Assembly: GCA_902651635.1 (NCBI GenBank)
Contig: CACRSC010000029.1
Location: 263,022 to 327,021 of the forward strand
DNA: 64,000 nucleotides
Source: Mastigamoeba balamuthi
Taxonomy: Eukaryota; Evosea; Mastigamoebida; Mastigamoebidae
Direction: 5' to 3'
Part shown: piece by piece, positions 31,389 to 43,500 of the stretch
How the letters are laid out: each line of letters starts with the position of its first letter
How positions within the stretch are numbered: position 1 is the stretch's first letter
The notes under the pieces: generated by a model
Told to the model about the DNA's origin: nothing
What the model saw: the letters and a program-made list of their open reading frames with translations, nothing else
The model's database searches: none
Made by a program: the position numbers and the translations under genes

Positions 31389-32984
31389 TCATGCGATTAT
31401 CGTCCGAGAAGGACAACCCCACATGCAGAGGGTTGCCTTCTCGATATAACCTCTGTCACTCGATGCCGCCCAGTCGTACGTCAGCGGTGCCCACTCCCCG
31501 TCAGGCCGTTGGGAATGGGCCGCGGCGAATCTCTCGACCATCTCGAACGCAGCCTCAGCGACTGCCCGTTGCGCCTTCCCGCGAGACAGGAGCAGCGGCC
31601 ACGAAGTGCTGGGAACCTCCCGTAGCATCCACGAGAGCGGGGGCAGGTACGACAGCACACGGACGTTGCATACGTGCCATGGCAGGTCTGTGAACGTGTG
31701 GTGCGATGCTCCCGAGACGCCGACCACCAATGCGCCGCCTGCAACGGCAGACGGGGTGGAGCGAGGCTTCGACAGGCACCCCTCTATGGCCGATAGCAGC
31801 AGTCCCGAGAATTGGCCGTGGAACTCGCCCTTGGAGCTCGTCAAGAACAGTATCGGTGCATGCGGGCGCTGCGAGAGGAACGCGAGGTTGTCGTCGGTGA
31901 CCCACTGCCAGTAGTCCAGCACCACGACACAGGCCAGGCGGAGCGCGGGAGCTCTCAAAGGCGGCTGCACCACAGGGACACCAGCAGCGCCTCTGTGCGG
32001 CGGGGCCACAGAGTCCCACTCGCCAGCGGCGCAGCGCAGAGAGGCAGTGGCCCCGAGGCCGTGCCCCACGATGGTGACGCCCCGCGAGCAGTCGATCCCG
32101 GACGCGAGCGCGGGGTCGGAGAGCAGGCAGTCCGCTGCCAGGCGGGCCTCGCGAGCCCTGTAGAACTTGGGTCCCGGGTACGTAGTCCGGAAGTCGCGGA
32201 CGCTGCGGGGCGACGCCACGAGCCAGCCAGCGTCTGCGAGGTGCTCCGCGAGGCACGTGTAGTACTCGGGAGGCGCCTCGCGTGCACACAACAGCACCAC
32301 GAGCGGCAACTACTTTCCCTGTGCGTCAGAGCAACTCGGAATCGACCAGAGGCGAACCTTCTCGTTCTCAGGAAGAGAGGGATCCGTTTCCCAATATGAG
32401 GACGTCCTGCCGTGCAGCAGCGTGCCCCTCATCAGAGCGCGGAGGGCCGTCGGCATGTTTGCCCAGAACGTCGTGCGGACCAGAGACCCTTTGGAGTTGG
32501 CGCTGGGTTCGATTCGGGCGGTTCTGCAGCCCATTCTCCTGTTGGTCGGGTACCACAGTCGCAGCAGCAGCTGGACAGGCTCGCAGACGGTGCCATCCGA
32601 CTGGGCGACAGCCCCAGGGGGCAGCTGGCGTACTGCGGCGCTGCCGGCGCTGTCCGTCGGAGCCGCGTAGGCGTAGGAGACCGTGTACTCGCGCTCGCAG
32701 GTGCCCAGCGGTCGACTGCGCACGGGAGTGTTCGGTTTCGGCAGAGCGAGGCACGGGAGCCAGGAACCGAAAGCAGCCGCAGCTGCCGCCAGGCGCAGGG
32801 GAGCACTGCCAGAGACGGCGACGGAGGCGAGGGCGCAGAGGCGCAGAGGAACGCTCAGCAGGCGGATTCTGCCAGCAACGACAGGGGCCAACGTCGCGAG
32901 CACGACGAGGGTGTTGGTGGCCCAGTGGGGGCCCGCCACGCATGTGGAGACGGCGGTTGCGGCAACGCACAGCAGCTCGTCCAT
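31389..32984 (-). CDS. PAF-acetylhydrolase-like membrane protein lacking nucleophile Ser
   Basis: Exons 32358-32984 and 31389-32309 join in phase 0 across a 48-nt intron, giving about 515 aa. The N-terminal 80 residues contain three hydrophobic segments (for example TLVVLATLAPVVAGRIRLLS). The rest follows the type II PAF-acetylhydrolase order: LPLVVLLCAREAPPEYYTCL, then VGHGLGATASLRCAA, VVLDYWQWVTDD and SGASHHTFTDLP. In active enzymes the elbow is GHSFGG; here the Ser is Gly (codon GGC). The putative Asp and His of the triad remain. It may be a catalytically dead lipid-binding paralogue or use another residue. Expression context looks normal, with GATATC and GATACGATCCGTATC dyads just upstream. 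Confidence 0.7.
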
Positions 32985-33817
32985 GGGAAACCGCAATCTG
33001 GGGATATCCTCACCGTGAAGATACGATCCGTATCTTGGTGGAGATCTCTGGTATTGGGCACTGCGGCTCGTTTGAATGAGCTTGCTGACGCGCCTTGGGT
33101 GGCAGAACACTCCTTTCTGGCTTGCAGGAGTAGCACAGCAAAGGGTTCCAGGCGGCGTGGTGGGTCATACATATCCAGTGCGGTAATCTGGGAATCTAGG
33201 AATCTTTTTTCCTTCCGCAGTGACGGACTAAAGTCGTAATATCTTTCATGATGTTGTGTGAAGAAATGCCTCAATGTGGAAAAGAGGTATGCACTTTCAG
33301 TTTTCATTCCTGCAGGAAATTCGGACCCCGAATTCAAATAATGAGAACACCGATGGGGGAAAAACACGTCGTTTTTTCACTGAGCTCGCCATCCGACAGA
33401 GATGAGACGACTGTGCGGTTCCACCAGCCCTGTCCAGGTGCCCAGTACTGAGTTGGGTGTGCCGGTTATGGGGCCATACTTGCCTAGGTGCAGAGAACTG
33501 CACTATTTGGGACAACAGTGGGTGCGCAATGGAACACGACAGCAGTGGCCTCTCAACGTCAATAGAAGCAACGGACATGCAGTGGCACGACAAACAACCG
33601 TCGGGTGCGGATTGAAAAAGACGGAGTAACGACAGGCGGATTTCAGTGCACCCTGACATTTTTCCACGGAGAAGCGGGGCCGATGCGTTGATTTCCACCC
33701 GAAAAAACCGCTGCGAACGTCATCCTCAGCATAGGATCACCTCGATCCCACCCGCACTACAGTCCTCACTTTTTTCATTCACACCCTTTGAATCACACCA
33801 AGAGAACAACTCCATCA
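32985..33817. other. Intergenic between divergent genes
   Basis: About 830 nt with no convincing gene. It holds the promoter dyads of the PAF-acetylhydrolase-like gene (33003-33034) and an AT-richer stretch toward 33,200-33,350. Confidence 0.45.
33003..33034. promoter_or_regulatory. GATATC and GATACGATCCGTATC dyads
   Basis: Two dyads within 50 nt upstream of ATG 32984 (minus). They match the GATA(T)-type elements at other starts. Confidence 0.4.
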
Positions 33818-35760
33818 ATGAACCGCACTCTGTGTGTTCTTGTCCTGTTCGCACTCGCTGGAGCCTCAGCGGGCACGGCAGACACCCTGCAAGAGTTCCG
33901 CAACATCTTCACCACGCACCTGCGCCGCAACAGCCCGCTGCTCGCCGTTAGTTCCACGACGCCTGCGCTGTGAAACGGGTTTCTGACGGTATTTATCCCC
34001 TGCAGGAGAGCGACCTCCGCCAGAGCCTGCTCTATCCCACGCCCGAGCTCATCGCTGCACATGGTACGCAATCGTTTGCCGACGAGTCTTTCTCGAGTTT
34101 TTCTGTGCCTGAAGTTTCATATCCGCGCGCAGACTTCCGTGAGCTCAGCGCCGTCGACGCCGCGTTCGAGCGCGTCAGGCCGAGCGTGTGCAAGAGGGTC
34201 GAGGGTGGACTGCGCGTGGTCAACGGCCCCGACCCCCTGGCGCCTCTGGCAGCGAGGAGGGCCGCTGGGAAGGCGCCCGTGACGATTGTGAGTCTCAACG
34301 GCATGGCTGGCGAGTTTGTGCCGCGCCCCGCGCTGTCGATCGCGTACAATGCCTCGTCCACGTTCGCCGTCGCGTACCGTAGAATGCTCGCCGAGCACCC
34401 GGGCCTGACAGTCCCCGTGTACGTGTTCACTTCTTTTCGTGTGCAGTTTGAGTTTCCGTGTTAGCCAGGCGGTTTTTTTCATCATTGTCGGTTATTTCTC
34501 ATCCCGCGAAACTCGCTCACAGGTGGGACAACCGCGTGCTGGCCGATGTGAAGGTGCCCCTGGGCGAGATTGTGACGGCGGGCAGCATGGACGCGGCTGA
34601 CGGGACCCCGCTCTACAATGTCGTGTTCTTCACGCAGCGCGAGATGTCCCTCGAGTCCCTCATCCACCCCGACTTCGTCGTCCCCCGCCTCATCCAGCGC
34701 ATGACCCTCTTCCTTGACCTCGTCGGCCGCTGTGCGCCATCTCTAGCCCCTCTGCACTCCTCTCGGGCGAGTCTAACGACTGCCTTGCGCAGACGTCGAT
34801 GACTTCGTGCTGATCGGCTTCTCGAGGGGCTCCATCGACGCTGTGAACATCATGGCGCGCCAGGCCGAGATCCCGTGGGGCAAGCGCATCCGCGGTATCA
34901 TCACGCTCGACGGCGTCGTGTTCGGTACCTCTCTGGCTGATTGCGGCCTGGGTGAGGCCCGCAGCGACCCCCCGAGCATGTGCGAGATCATCAGCGACGT
35001 GATGGTCGACTTCCGCAAGCTCTACGAGAACCTCGTCCCCAAGGTGACCCACGTCATCCAGAACACGGCGCGCCTCACCGCGATCTCCGCGAAGATCACG
35101 CTGGCGTTTTCCCGTCTTGGCAGGCCCCAGACGCTCAAGGATTCCCATCTGTTGTACCCCGATGTCCTCAAGGTTCGCCATTCGAAATCGCTGTTAAGCC
35201 CACTAACAGCACAACGTACGCAGTCGTACCAGGAGCTTATCGACAGCGTCCTCTTCGGTTTCGATGTCACGCACCCTGTGATCAACTACGACGAGAACAT
35301 TCAGAGGCTCAAGAACCTCCTGGGCGGCATTCTCACGAGTATGCGCCTGCTCTCCACCAAGACCCGCACCGAGTGGTGGGCCACGCACACGCTGCCCGCC
35401 GACCGCCTCTACGCCTCGGTCACGGGCACCCTCGACGACGCCAGCTACTCGGCCCCCGAGGTGCACCCCGACGAGTGGGCCATGCGCTACCTCTACTACG
35501 TCGTCGCAGGCACCAGCGGCCAGGAGCTGGTCGACGGCCCTGTGCAGACCTCGAGGCAGATGTTCCTCCCCGAGGTGCACCGCGGGCTCAACCCCAGTCA
35601 GACGCCGTACACGGCGCACTGGCTGGGCCTGTTCCACACAACGCACGCGGGGACTGTGCTGGACTACGCGGTGCCGTGCCCCGACAAGTGGGTGGACCCG
35701 TTCCCCCGCAAGACCCTCGTCGACAGCTTCGCCACCTGGATCGCAACGCATTCCAAGTGA
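33818..35760 (+). CDS. Secreted alpha/beta-hydrolase-like protein
   Basis: About six or seven exons from ATG 33818. The signal peptide is NRTLCVLVLFALAGASAG. Later exons carry FRELSAVDAAFERVRPSVCK, APVTIVSLNGMAGEFVPRPA, WDNRVLADVKVPLGEIVTAG, and DDFVLIGFSRGSIDAVNIMA, where G-F-S-R-G fits a nucleophile elbow. The C-terminal exon is long and well conserved in composition (WWATHTLPADRLYASVTGTL). It ends LVDSFATWIATHSK with the stop at 35758. A lipase or esterase-like extracellular or vacuolar enzyme is inferred from signal peptide plus elbow; no specific family is recognised. The introns are short (about 50-90 nt) with GT-AG ends. Confidence 0.65.
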
Positions 35761-37405
35761 TGAGGAGACCACCAACGTGGCCTCAGGAAACTGCATAAAA
35801 CAATGAGAGAACAACAGAGGACGATTCTGTCACAGCAAACCTAGTCACAAGCCCTCGACTGAATAATCTCTCGTCTCGAGCCAGCCTTGTGGTGCCTGAC
35901 TCACCATCCGAAAAAGCGCACGCACCTAAGGCACTGCAACGAGTAGAGGTGTTTGTGGCGATGTGGGTGGCCAAGCAGCCAGCCTCCAAGGCACACAAAC
36001 GCAAGCACGTGGGCCCTGCTGAGCCAAACAATGAAATATCGAGAGGTGATGAGTACACATAATTGTTGCGTGGATGCAGGATGCAGCCTGTACATAATTG
36101 GCAATCTAGATTGCCACCAAAATGTACAGTTTTCCTTCAAGTTGCGTAAGCAGTGAACTCATTTTTGCTCAAACAGCTGAGCTGCAAAACGGCTTGAGAA
36201 AATTCTGCACCCCCCTTTGACAGGAGTATTGAGGAAAATGCTCCTTCATTGTTTGAATTCGAGCAGTAGTGGGCTGTCTGTCAGACATCGGGGTTTGTCA
36301 GACCTCCAATGGGATCAGAAATCAACGCTGGCACTCGCGGTCCTCCGCCATCCCTGCGTCCCCCACCCTGTGCGCGAGTTCATGAGCAGTAATGTACATA
36401 GTACGCGCCATCACGGGCGTAGTACGCATGCGTGCAGGTCACAGCCGCCGCTGCCGGCCGCCAAGGCCCCCCGCGGCCACGCCCCCGCACGCGGGACTAA
36501 GCACCTGCGACAATGCAAGGATTACTTGTTGTGTATGTGCACCAGTTCTCCGTACTCTGCTGTGATCATGGCACATTGCCGCGTTCAACATCCCAGGAAG
36601 GTGAACAACGAGTACCGTCGCTCTGTCACTGGTGACCCCCAAAGCGACCTGCTCAAGGTAAGAGTCCGGCACACACGATCCGATGCAGCGCCGAGGACTT
36701 GCTGAACAGGGCGGGCAGAAGGCAGGAAAACATATGAGATGCCAGTGCTGCAATTCACGTATTGAATTGTGAATTGCGATGGCTCGATTTCAGAGGAGCC
36801 GTGTCTGCTGGCCCTATTACTGTGACCACAAGCGTCCTGGCGGGATGTGCGCACAATTCAACGCCTCCACACTGCGTGAGTGAAACAGGCTCCACGGCGC
36901 AGCTCGTGCCTCTGCAGGCAGAACTGAAAAACACACGAAAATCCACCTTGCGGGAATTCTTCGGTGCTGGGGTTTGTGGGGTGACTATCCCACTTCCAAC
37001 CCGGGACAGAGTTCATCTCATGGCATTCCCGCCTTTCATGTAAGGTCCCCGTAGCGCATACTGCTACGGCATGGGACATTGGTCACCATCATGTGCGTGA
37101 CCTGGCGATGGCCAGAGGACCCAAGACCCTTATCAGATATCAACAGCGTCATTCTGCGGATCAGAATGCCTCATGCTGAGAAATCCATGAAACACTATCC
37201 AGGGGAATCATCGAGCTCCAGCTCCGAGCCTCGACTTCGAGTCCACTGCATGGAGGGGCGAGCGCTCTCCTCAATCTCATGCCATACTGCACCTTTCTTT
37301 TCTGTTGATAACCAACGGAAGAAGGGTATAGCCGTTGACAAAACGGGTACTCAAATACGCAGGCGCAGGCCACGATAAACATCATCATTTCATATCACCA
37401 TCGCA
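35761..37405. other. Long intergenic region ending in GH28 promoter
   Basis: About 1.6 kb. Short frames near 36,570-36,870 start with ATG and could splice, but lack family signals (see rejected items). The last 105 nt are the conserved GH28 promoter block. Nothing else was recognised. Confidence 0.4.
37300..37405 (+). promoter_or_regulatory. Conserved promoter block of polygalacturonase copy 3
   Basis: Contains GTTGATAACC, CCGTTGACAAAACGGGTACT, then ATCATCATTTCATATCACC before the ATG. The same order occurs before copies 1 and 4. Confidence 0.6.
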
Positions 37406-38713
37406 ATGCTGAAGGGAAGCATCGTGCTGCTCCTGCTGTTCTCTGCGCTTCTTGGCCACGCCAAGATGATCAAGGGCAAGTACGTGACCGTCATCGTCGG
37501 CGACTCTGTCTTCGACGTCACCAAGTACGGAGCACGCGGCGACGGCAGGACCGACGACAGCTCGGCCATCCAGAAGGCCCTCGATGCCGCAGCCCCCAGG
37601 GGCGGCACGGTCGTGATCCCCGCCGGCAAGACGTTCCTGTTCAAGGCCATCAACATCAACGGCGACCACACCGAGCTCAGGATCGACGGCACCCTCCGCA
37701 TCTCCAACGACTACGCCCACTGGCCCGCGGCTGCCAAGGCCGCCATCACCATCCCCGCCAAGAGCAACGTCGCCATCACGGGGTCGGGCACCATCGACGG
37801 CCAGGGTGCCGTGTGGTGGGCCAACCTGAGGGACAAGGCCCGCCCCAGGACCATCTACCCGCGCAACACCGACACCGTCATCGTCTCGGGCATCACCGTC
37901 AAGGACTGCCCCGACCACTGCCTGCAGATGTACTCCTCCAACACCGAGATCTTCGGCATCACCCTCCGCGCTCCCCCGTCCGAGGGCGTCGCCAACCCCT
38001 CCCACAACACCGACGGCATCGACGTCCACGGCGACAACTTTTGGGGTGCGTCTCGCTTTGCCGTGTCTGCTCCTCCCCTCCTCCCCTCCTCTCCTCCTCC
38101 TCCTCTCACCACCACCACCTCCGCCTGCTCGCGCGTTCGCGTGGCCGCAGTGCACGACAGCGACATCTCGGTGGGCGACGACAACGTGGCGATCCACTCG
38201 AGCAAGGTCCTCGTCGAGGACTGCCAGTTCGGCAACGGCCACGGCGCCTCCATCGGCTCGCTCTGCTCCGAGACCATCTCCGACATCACCGTCAAGGGCG
38301 TCCACTTCGCCGGCACCACGTGCGGGCCCCGCATCAAGACGGTCCAGGGCTGCCCCGGGTCGCTCTCCAACGTCCGCTTCCAGGACCTGATCCTCACCAA
38401 CGTCAAGAAGACCATCGAGGTCAACATGTTCTACAAGCTCAGCGAGGCCGCGCAGCCCACGAGGCCGGGCAACTTCAAGATCAGCAACATCAACTTCGTC
38501 AACATCCAGAGCACCAACCCTGGCTCGGCGGGCGAGTTCCAGTGCGACCCCAAGAGCCACTGCGGCGTGTACATGCAGGACGTGGTGCAGACGGGCAAGA
38601 GCCTGGCGTACAAGTGCAGCAATGTCTTCGGTAGGGCTGTTGGGAAGGAGAGCCCTCGTCCTTGCCTGGCTGCTTTCAAGAGGTCTGCTGACGACTTCAA
38701 TGATACGGCCTAA
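37406..38713 (+). CDS. Polygalacturonase, GH28 (copy 3)
   Basis: Exons 37406-38045 and 38151-38713 flank a 105-nt intron, giving a 400-aa enzyme. The signal peptide is LKGSIVLLLLFSALLGHAK. NTDGID, SVGDDNVAI, GHGASIGS and RIKT are intact. The intron is a multiple of three and has no stop, so an unspliced transcript would read through with 35 extra residues. The intron position is the same as in copy 1 (after NFW). Protein sequence is nearly identical to copy 4, which lies 10 kb away in inverted orientation. It is a secreted pectin-degrading endo- or exo-polygalacturonase. Confidence 0.93.
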   Translation: MLKGSIVLLLLFSALLGHAKMIKGKYVTVIVGDSVFDVTKYGARGDGRTDDSSAIQKALDAAAPRGGTVVIPAGKTFLFKAININGDHTELRIDGTLRISNDYAHWPAAAKAAITIPAKSNVAITGSGTIDGQGAVWWANLRDKARPRTIYPRNTDTVIVSGITVKDCPDHCLQMYSSNTEIFGITLRAPPSEGVANPSHNTDGIDVHGDNFWGASRFAVSAPPLLPSSPPPPLTTTTSACSRVRVAAVHDSDISVGDDNVAIHSSKVLVEDCQFGNGHGASIGSLCSETISDITVKGVHFAGTTCGPRIKTVQGCPGSLSNVRFQDLILTNVKKTIEVNMFYKLSEAAQPTRPGNFKISNINFVNIQSTNPGSAGEFQCDPKSHCGVYMQDVVQTGKSLAYKCSNVFGRAVGKESPRPCLAAFKRSADDFNDTA

Positions 38714-40534
38714 CGATGTGCAGTTTGAACCGCAGTCCCACTGAAACACTCAATAGTCCACTACAAGGGTTGTCCGCTGATGTTACGAGTGATCCCATTG
38801 TTCCCTGCGTGAGTGGTGATTAATCCTTCAATTAATTCGGCAGTTTCACGAGCTGTGGCAGTCCGCGTTGAGGAGTCGCTGACCATTTCCACGAACCCAC
38901 GAACAAAAACTAGTTTGCTTCCTAGCCATCCAGGATCTAGATCTGAAATCTGTTTCGTCCACTTTGTCAGCAGGCTCCGCGCGTGCATCGTGTCTGCCCT
39001 CATCTGAGCAGAATGGGCCACGTTAAGGCAATTCCTGCCCGAGAAAATCCGCTCCGGTACTATCCGAGTTCAGTCCTCGATTAAACAAAATCCGTCGCAT
39101 CATTTGCGAGCTCCCTATGGTCCACTGATATGGCACCACTATGTCACACTCCGCGAGAAAATCCGTGCGCCCTGAAATTCCGAGTGTTGTGTTGTATGAT
39201 AGAATGTAAAGAATCCATACAATCCAAGCTCTCTGTATGTTCACAACAAAACGAGAGGTAAATCACTAGCAGTTGCTTTCCAGGGTCAATAACATCTTTC
39301 TGACAAGCCCAAGCCTCGTAAGTACAAGCTGGAATGAGATTCAGCTGACAAAGTACAAGCCACCACGGGGCACCCACCGGTAGTACCGAGGGGTCTTAGC
39401 TGTCATATTAAGCTCTGCGATGTGGTGCACAAAGGCAAAAACACAAAGCAGCAGGAAGCCCGAGGTTGCGAGCCACTCTTGAGAGGAACTTAATTGGTGT
39501 CAGTGATATGTCATCACCGCACAGGCCGATTCACTCACGCGATTCTCCCGCGTCTCACAACCCAAATCAGGATAACAGAACGCATGGGTACTGTGAGCGG
39601 GGTGGGCATGCCCAAATCGGCTCTTTAGATCAGCAATTCAGCAGGCATTAGTAAGCTTCCTTTTTCGGGCGAGTTGAGGCGTACGGTTCGGTTTCCTTGC
39701 ATTATTTCCCGTTTAGTCTCAGATGGACAATCAGACCTGTCTAAAACGGTACTGTGGGGAGCCCGACCCCACATAAATAAAATCGAGTAGCAGCTGCGTG
39801 TTTACAATACTATTGGCATCCATAGCATCTCATCGATTGCAAACTCCGCTCGAAACTCTATGGCGAATTGTATCAAGGCCGGGGCTGCCATGGCGCCGCC
39901 GCGTGTCTGGGCGTCCTCGAGCAAAGTTTACTTCCTGTCTCCGTTTCAGGTGTGCCACACATGCGCGCCTGCCCCTACTGAATTGCGCTCAGGTGACTTT
40001 TGAGGCTGGTGTGGCGTGGATGGCTGAGCACTGCGTGACCGAGGAGCTCGTGCGGGAACAAGCGGGGAGGGCCAGATTGCTCCTAGAGGGCTGCCGCACA
40101 GGTGCAGTCCCCGACCACCGGAATCCTCCTCCAGTGAGTGCCTCTAATACATGCTGGAGCGCAGAGGAAGAGGTAGCGGAGCTGCCGCCATGCGACAGGT
40201 GCTGCTCGTCAAGAGGTGCTAACGTGACCCTGGGGTTCGCGACGACCCACCTCAACCTCTCAGACAGCACCTCGACGGGCACCTGCGTCATTCACTTCGA
40301 TAACTGCCGATCGTGAGAACCCGACCAGCTTCCTCTGTTCTCACACGTCGGTGTATAGGCACTGCAACTCATCGAGGCTGCACCTCGGGGGGCAGCCAGA
40401 CAGTGGCGAAAGGCTGAGCCCTTTGGTAAGTAAGGGTTAACTTCATAAAGGCAAAATCACTCGAAAGCAGCTTCTCGAGGATTGATGTGCCAATGGCTTG
40501 GGCGATTGATGTTCTTGTTCTGTTTGTCAGCAGA
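38714..40534. other. Long intergenic region with one doubtful frame
   Basis: About 1.8 kb between the GH28 gene and the 3' end of the nucleoporin. AT-rich around 39,000-39,500. One longer plus-strand frame at 39798-40316 is listed separately; otherwise no gene, RNA or repeat was recognised. Confidence 0.4.
39798..40316 (+). CDS. Doubtful hypothetical frame
   Basis: A 172-codon frame. Only the second half looks protein-like (EAGVAWMAEHCVTEELVREQ, then THLNLSDSTSTGTCVIHFDN). The first half may be a different exon or non-coding. There are no homologous domains and no promoter motif. It could be a terminal exon of an unseen gene, or chance. Confidence 0.2.
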   Translation: MFTILLASIASHRLQTPLETLWRIVSRPGLPWRRRVSGRPRAKFTSCLRFRCATHARLPLLNCAQVTFEAGVAWMAEHCVTEELVREQAGRARLLLEGCRTGAVPDHRNPPPVSASNTCWSAEEEVAELPPCDRCCSSRGANVTLGFATTHLNLSDSTSTGTCVIHFDNCRS

Positions 40535-43500
40535 TCACCTGCGCATCTGCTGCCACTGTGCCCCCGCTGGAGCAGCAGACGGGTTGGAGAACGGGTTTCC
40601 TCCCAGAACCGAAGCCCCAGTGACGCCGGCAAACCCGCCAGAGACCGCTGGCGCGCCGCCGCCGAAGAGCGACCTGTGCTGCTGGGCCCCAGCCACCGGC
40701 GCTGCGTGCGACGCCTGCGGCGACCACGTCGACCCGAACGCCCCGGCTCCCGTCAGGTTGCCCGCCCCGAAGCTCATCGCCTGCGCAGGGGCCGGCGCCG
40801 CCCCGCCCATCAGGTTCGACGAGAACGGGTTCGCGGGGGCCGCGCCCGCCATCGCCATCGGCTGCTGCGCCATGGGAGCCGCGGGGGCCTGCGCGGGCGC
40901 GCCGCCGCCGAAAGGCGACGAGAAAATGGAGGCGGCGGTGCGCAGGCCGGCCATCTGCTGCTGCGGCTGCTGCGGGGCGTTGGACGAGCCGAACAGCCCC
41001 AGGTTCACCGGCGTCTGCGAGAACAGCCCGCCCGACGCGGGGGCCGCGGGGACCATCGAGGGGAACTGCATCTGCTGCGGCTGCTGCGGCTGCTGCTGGG
41101 GCTGCGAGCCGAACAGCGACGGGGCCGACGTCGGCGTCGAGGGCTGACCGAACAGCGACGAGGCTGAAGTCGGTGCCGAGGGCTGACCGAACAGCGACCT
41201 GCCAGCCTGCTGAGGCGCCCCGAACACCGACGCCGCGGTCTGTGCCGGGGCCTGGAACAGCTGCGGCTGCTGCGGCTGCGGCTTCGTCTGCATCGCGTCC
41301 TCCATGTCTCCCAACGACGCCTTCAAAACCGCCGCCTGCGGCACAGCTGCCACAGGAGCAACAGGCGCGGGCGCCTGCGCAGGGGCGAGGGCCGGCGCCG
41401 GGGCCGGGGCCTGCGCGGTGGCGGGGGCCGGGGCCGGGGCAGCGGAAGCGGTAGGTGCTGTCGCAGATGCGGCAGGCGCGGGCGCGGCGGCAGGAGCTTC
41501 GGGCGACTTGGGCGCCTCCTTGGCCGCAGGGGCCGCAGGCGACTCGGGGACAGCGAACGGCTTCTGCGGCGTTGCCGGGGAGCTCGCGAACGGCGGCATC
41601 TTCTCCGCGCTGATCGGCGTCGGCTGCCGCTGCGGCGGCGACACCGCCAGGGTCTTCACCTCGGCGACAGGCGGCAGCGCGCCGCCCGGCGACGCGGGCT
41701 TCTGCGGTGTCGTCGCCGTCGGACCCGCGGGCGACCCCGCAGTCTTGATCGGCGTCTTGGTCGACTTCTCCACAGGCGTCGCGAACAGCGAGGCGGCGGC
41801 GGGCTTGTCCTCCTTGCCCTCCTCGGCTGCCTTGTTGGTGCTCTCGGGGGGCACCGTGATGGTCAGGTTCGCCGGCTTCTTCTTCTCCGCCGACGTCGGC
41901 TGCTTTGCGTCTGCCGCGGGCTTGGCGGGCGTCGCGAACGAGAACCCCGAGGCCGCCGTCTTGCTCGCGTCCGCGCCAAACGCGAGTCCGGAAGCCGTTG
42001 CCTTGTCCGCCGCGGCCGAGGTGGCCCCGAACGAGAACCCCGGCGCCGCCTTGTCCGCCGCGGCCGGGGTGGCCCCGAACGAGAACGCGGCCGTGTCCTT
42101 GTTGCTGCTCGCCCCGAACGAGAACCCCGACGCTGCAGGCGCCGCTGCCTCGGCCGCGGGCTTGTCGTCCGCCGCTGGCTTATCAGCGACCGGCGCACCG
42201 AACGACGACGTCGTGGCTGCGACCTTGTTGTCCGCTGCCGGCTTGCTCGGGGTCTTCTCGGCCGCCGCGGCCTTGCTGGGGCTCGGCGTCTTCTCCGCAG
42301 ACGCTTGCGGGCCAGAGCCGAATGCGAAGCCGAGCGCGGGCTTGCTGTCGGCTGGCGCCTTGTTCTCCTGCTCCTTCTGCCCTCCGAACACCGAGGCGAA
42401 GGGCGACTGCGAGGGCTTGTCGCTTTCCGCGCCGAACCCGAATGGCTTCTGTGTCGCCGCCACGCCAAACGGCGACTGCGCGGGCTTCGACTCGGCGTCG
42501 CCCTTCTCGCTGCTGTCCGCGCCGAACCCGAACGGCTTCTGCGTGGCGGTCGCCCCGAACAGCGGCTTCGCCTCCGCGTCGCCCTTCTTCTCGTTGCTCT
42601 CAGCGCCGAACCCGAACGGCTTCTGCGTGGCCGCCGCCCCGAACGGCGACTGTGCGGGCTTCGCCCCCGCCTCGGCCTTCTTCTCGCCGCTGTCACCGCC
42701 GAACCCGAGCGGCTTCTGTGTGGCGACCGCTGCGCTGAACGGCGACGGCGCAGGCTTCGTCTCGGCCTTCTTCTCGCTGCTGTCAGCGCCGAACCCAAAC
42801 GGCTTCTGCACGGAGGCGCTGCTCAGGTTGAACGGCGAGACCGCGGGCTGCTTCTCGGCAGTGGCGGGCTTGCTGGCGCTCGGCTGCTCCTTCTTCTCGG
42901 GCGTCGCCCCGGCGAACGCGGGCTTGGCGCTCTGCTTGACCTCCGGCAGCGCCGACCGCATCTCCCCGGCGAAGTTGAAGCCCCCAGAGCCCGACGACGC
43001 GGCCTGGCCGAACGGCGATGCGGCGGGCGCCGCGGCCTTCTCCTTGGCGGCGGCCTTCTTCGACTCGAGCGGCGTCGCGAAAGAGAACGAGATCGACTGC
43101 GCCCCCGTAGGCGTGCTGAACATCTGCTGAGCGGCCGCGGACGACTTGGGCGTCGCCAGCGCCGACTCCTTCGACTCCTGCTTGCCCGAGAGCGGCGTGA
43201 ACGGCGCCGGCGAGCTGCCATCCTTGGTCTGAATGAACATCGGCCTCGACGGCGCCGCCGCCTGCTCGGCCCGCTTGCCCGGCGTGGGCGACAGCTGCAC
43301 AAACTTGGGAGCCGCTGCCTTGTCGGGCACGACGACGTGCGCAGGGCTCGACAGCGCCGCGTTCCTGGCGTGCTCGAGCTTCCGCAGGACCTCAGCCGCA
43401 CTGGGCGTCGCTGGCTTGGGTGCCTCCGCCTCAAACTGCTCCGATGGCGCCGACGACGGCGCGCCGGCGCGTGCGGGGGTCGCGAGTTCACCCGACGGCC

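Noticed and set aside
36569-36874. Short ATG frames with possible splice sites (MAHCRVQHPRKVNNEYRR and MARFQRSRVCWPYYCDHK)
   Set aside because: Each is under 50 codons, the junctions are not compelled by conserved protein, and no family is recognisable.
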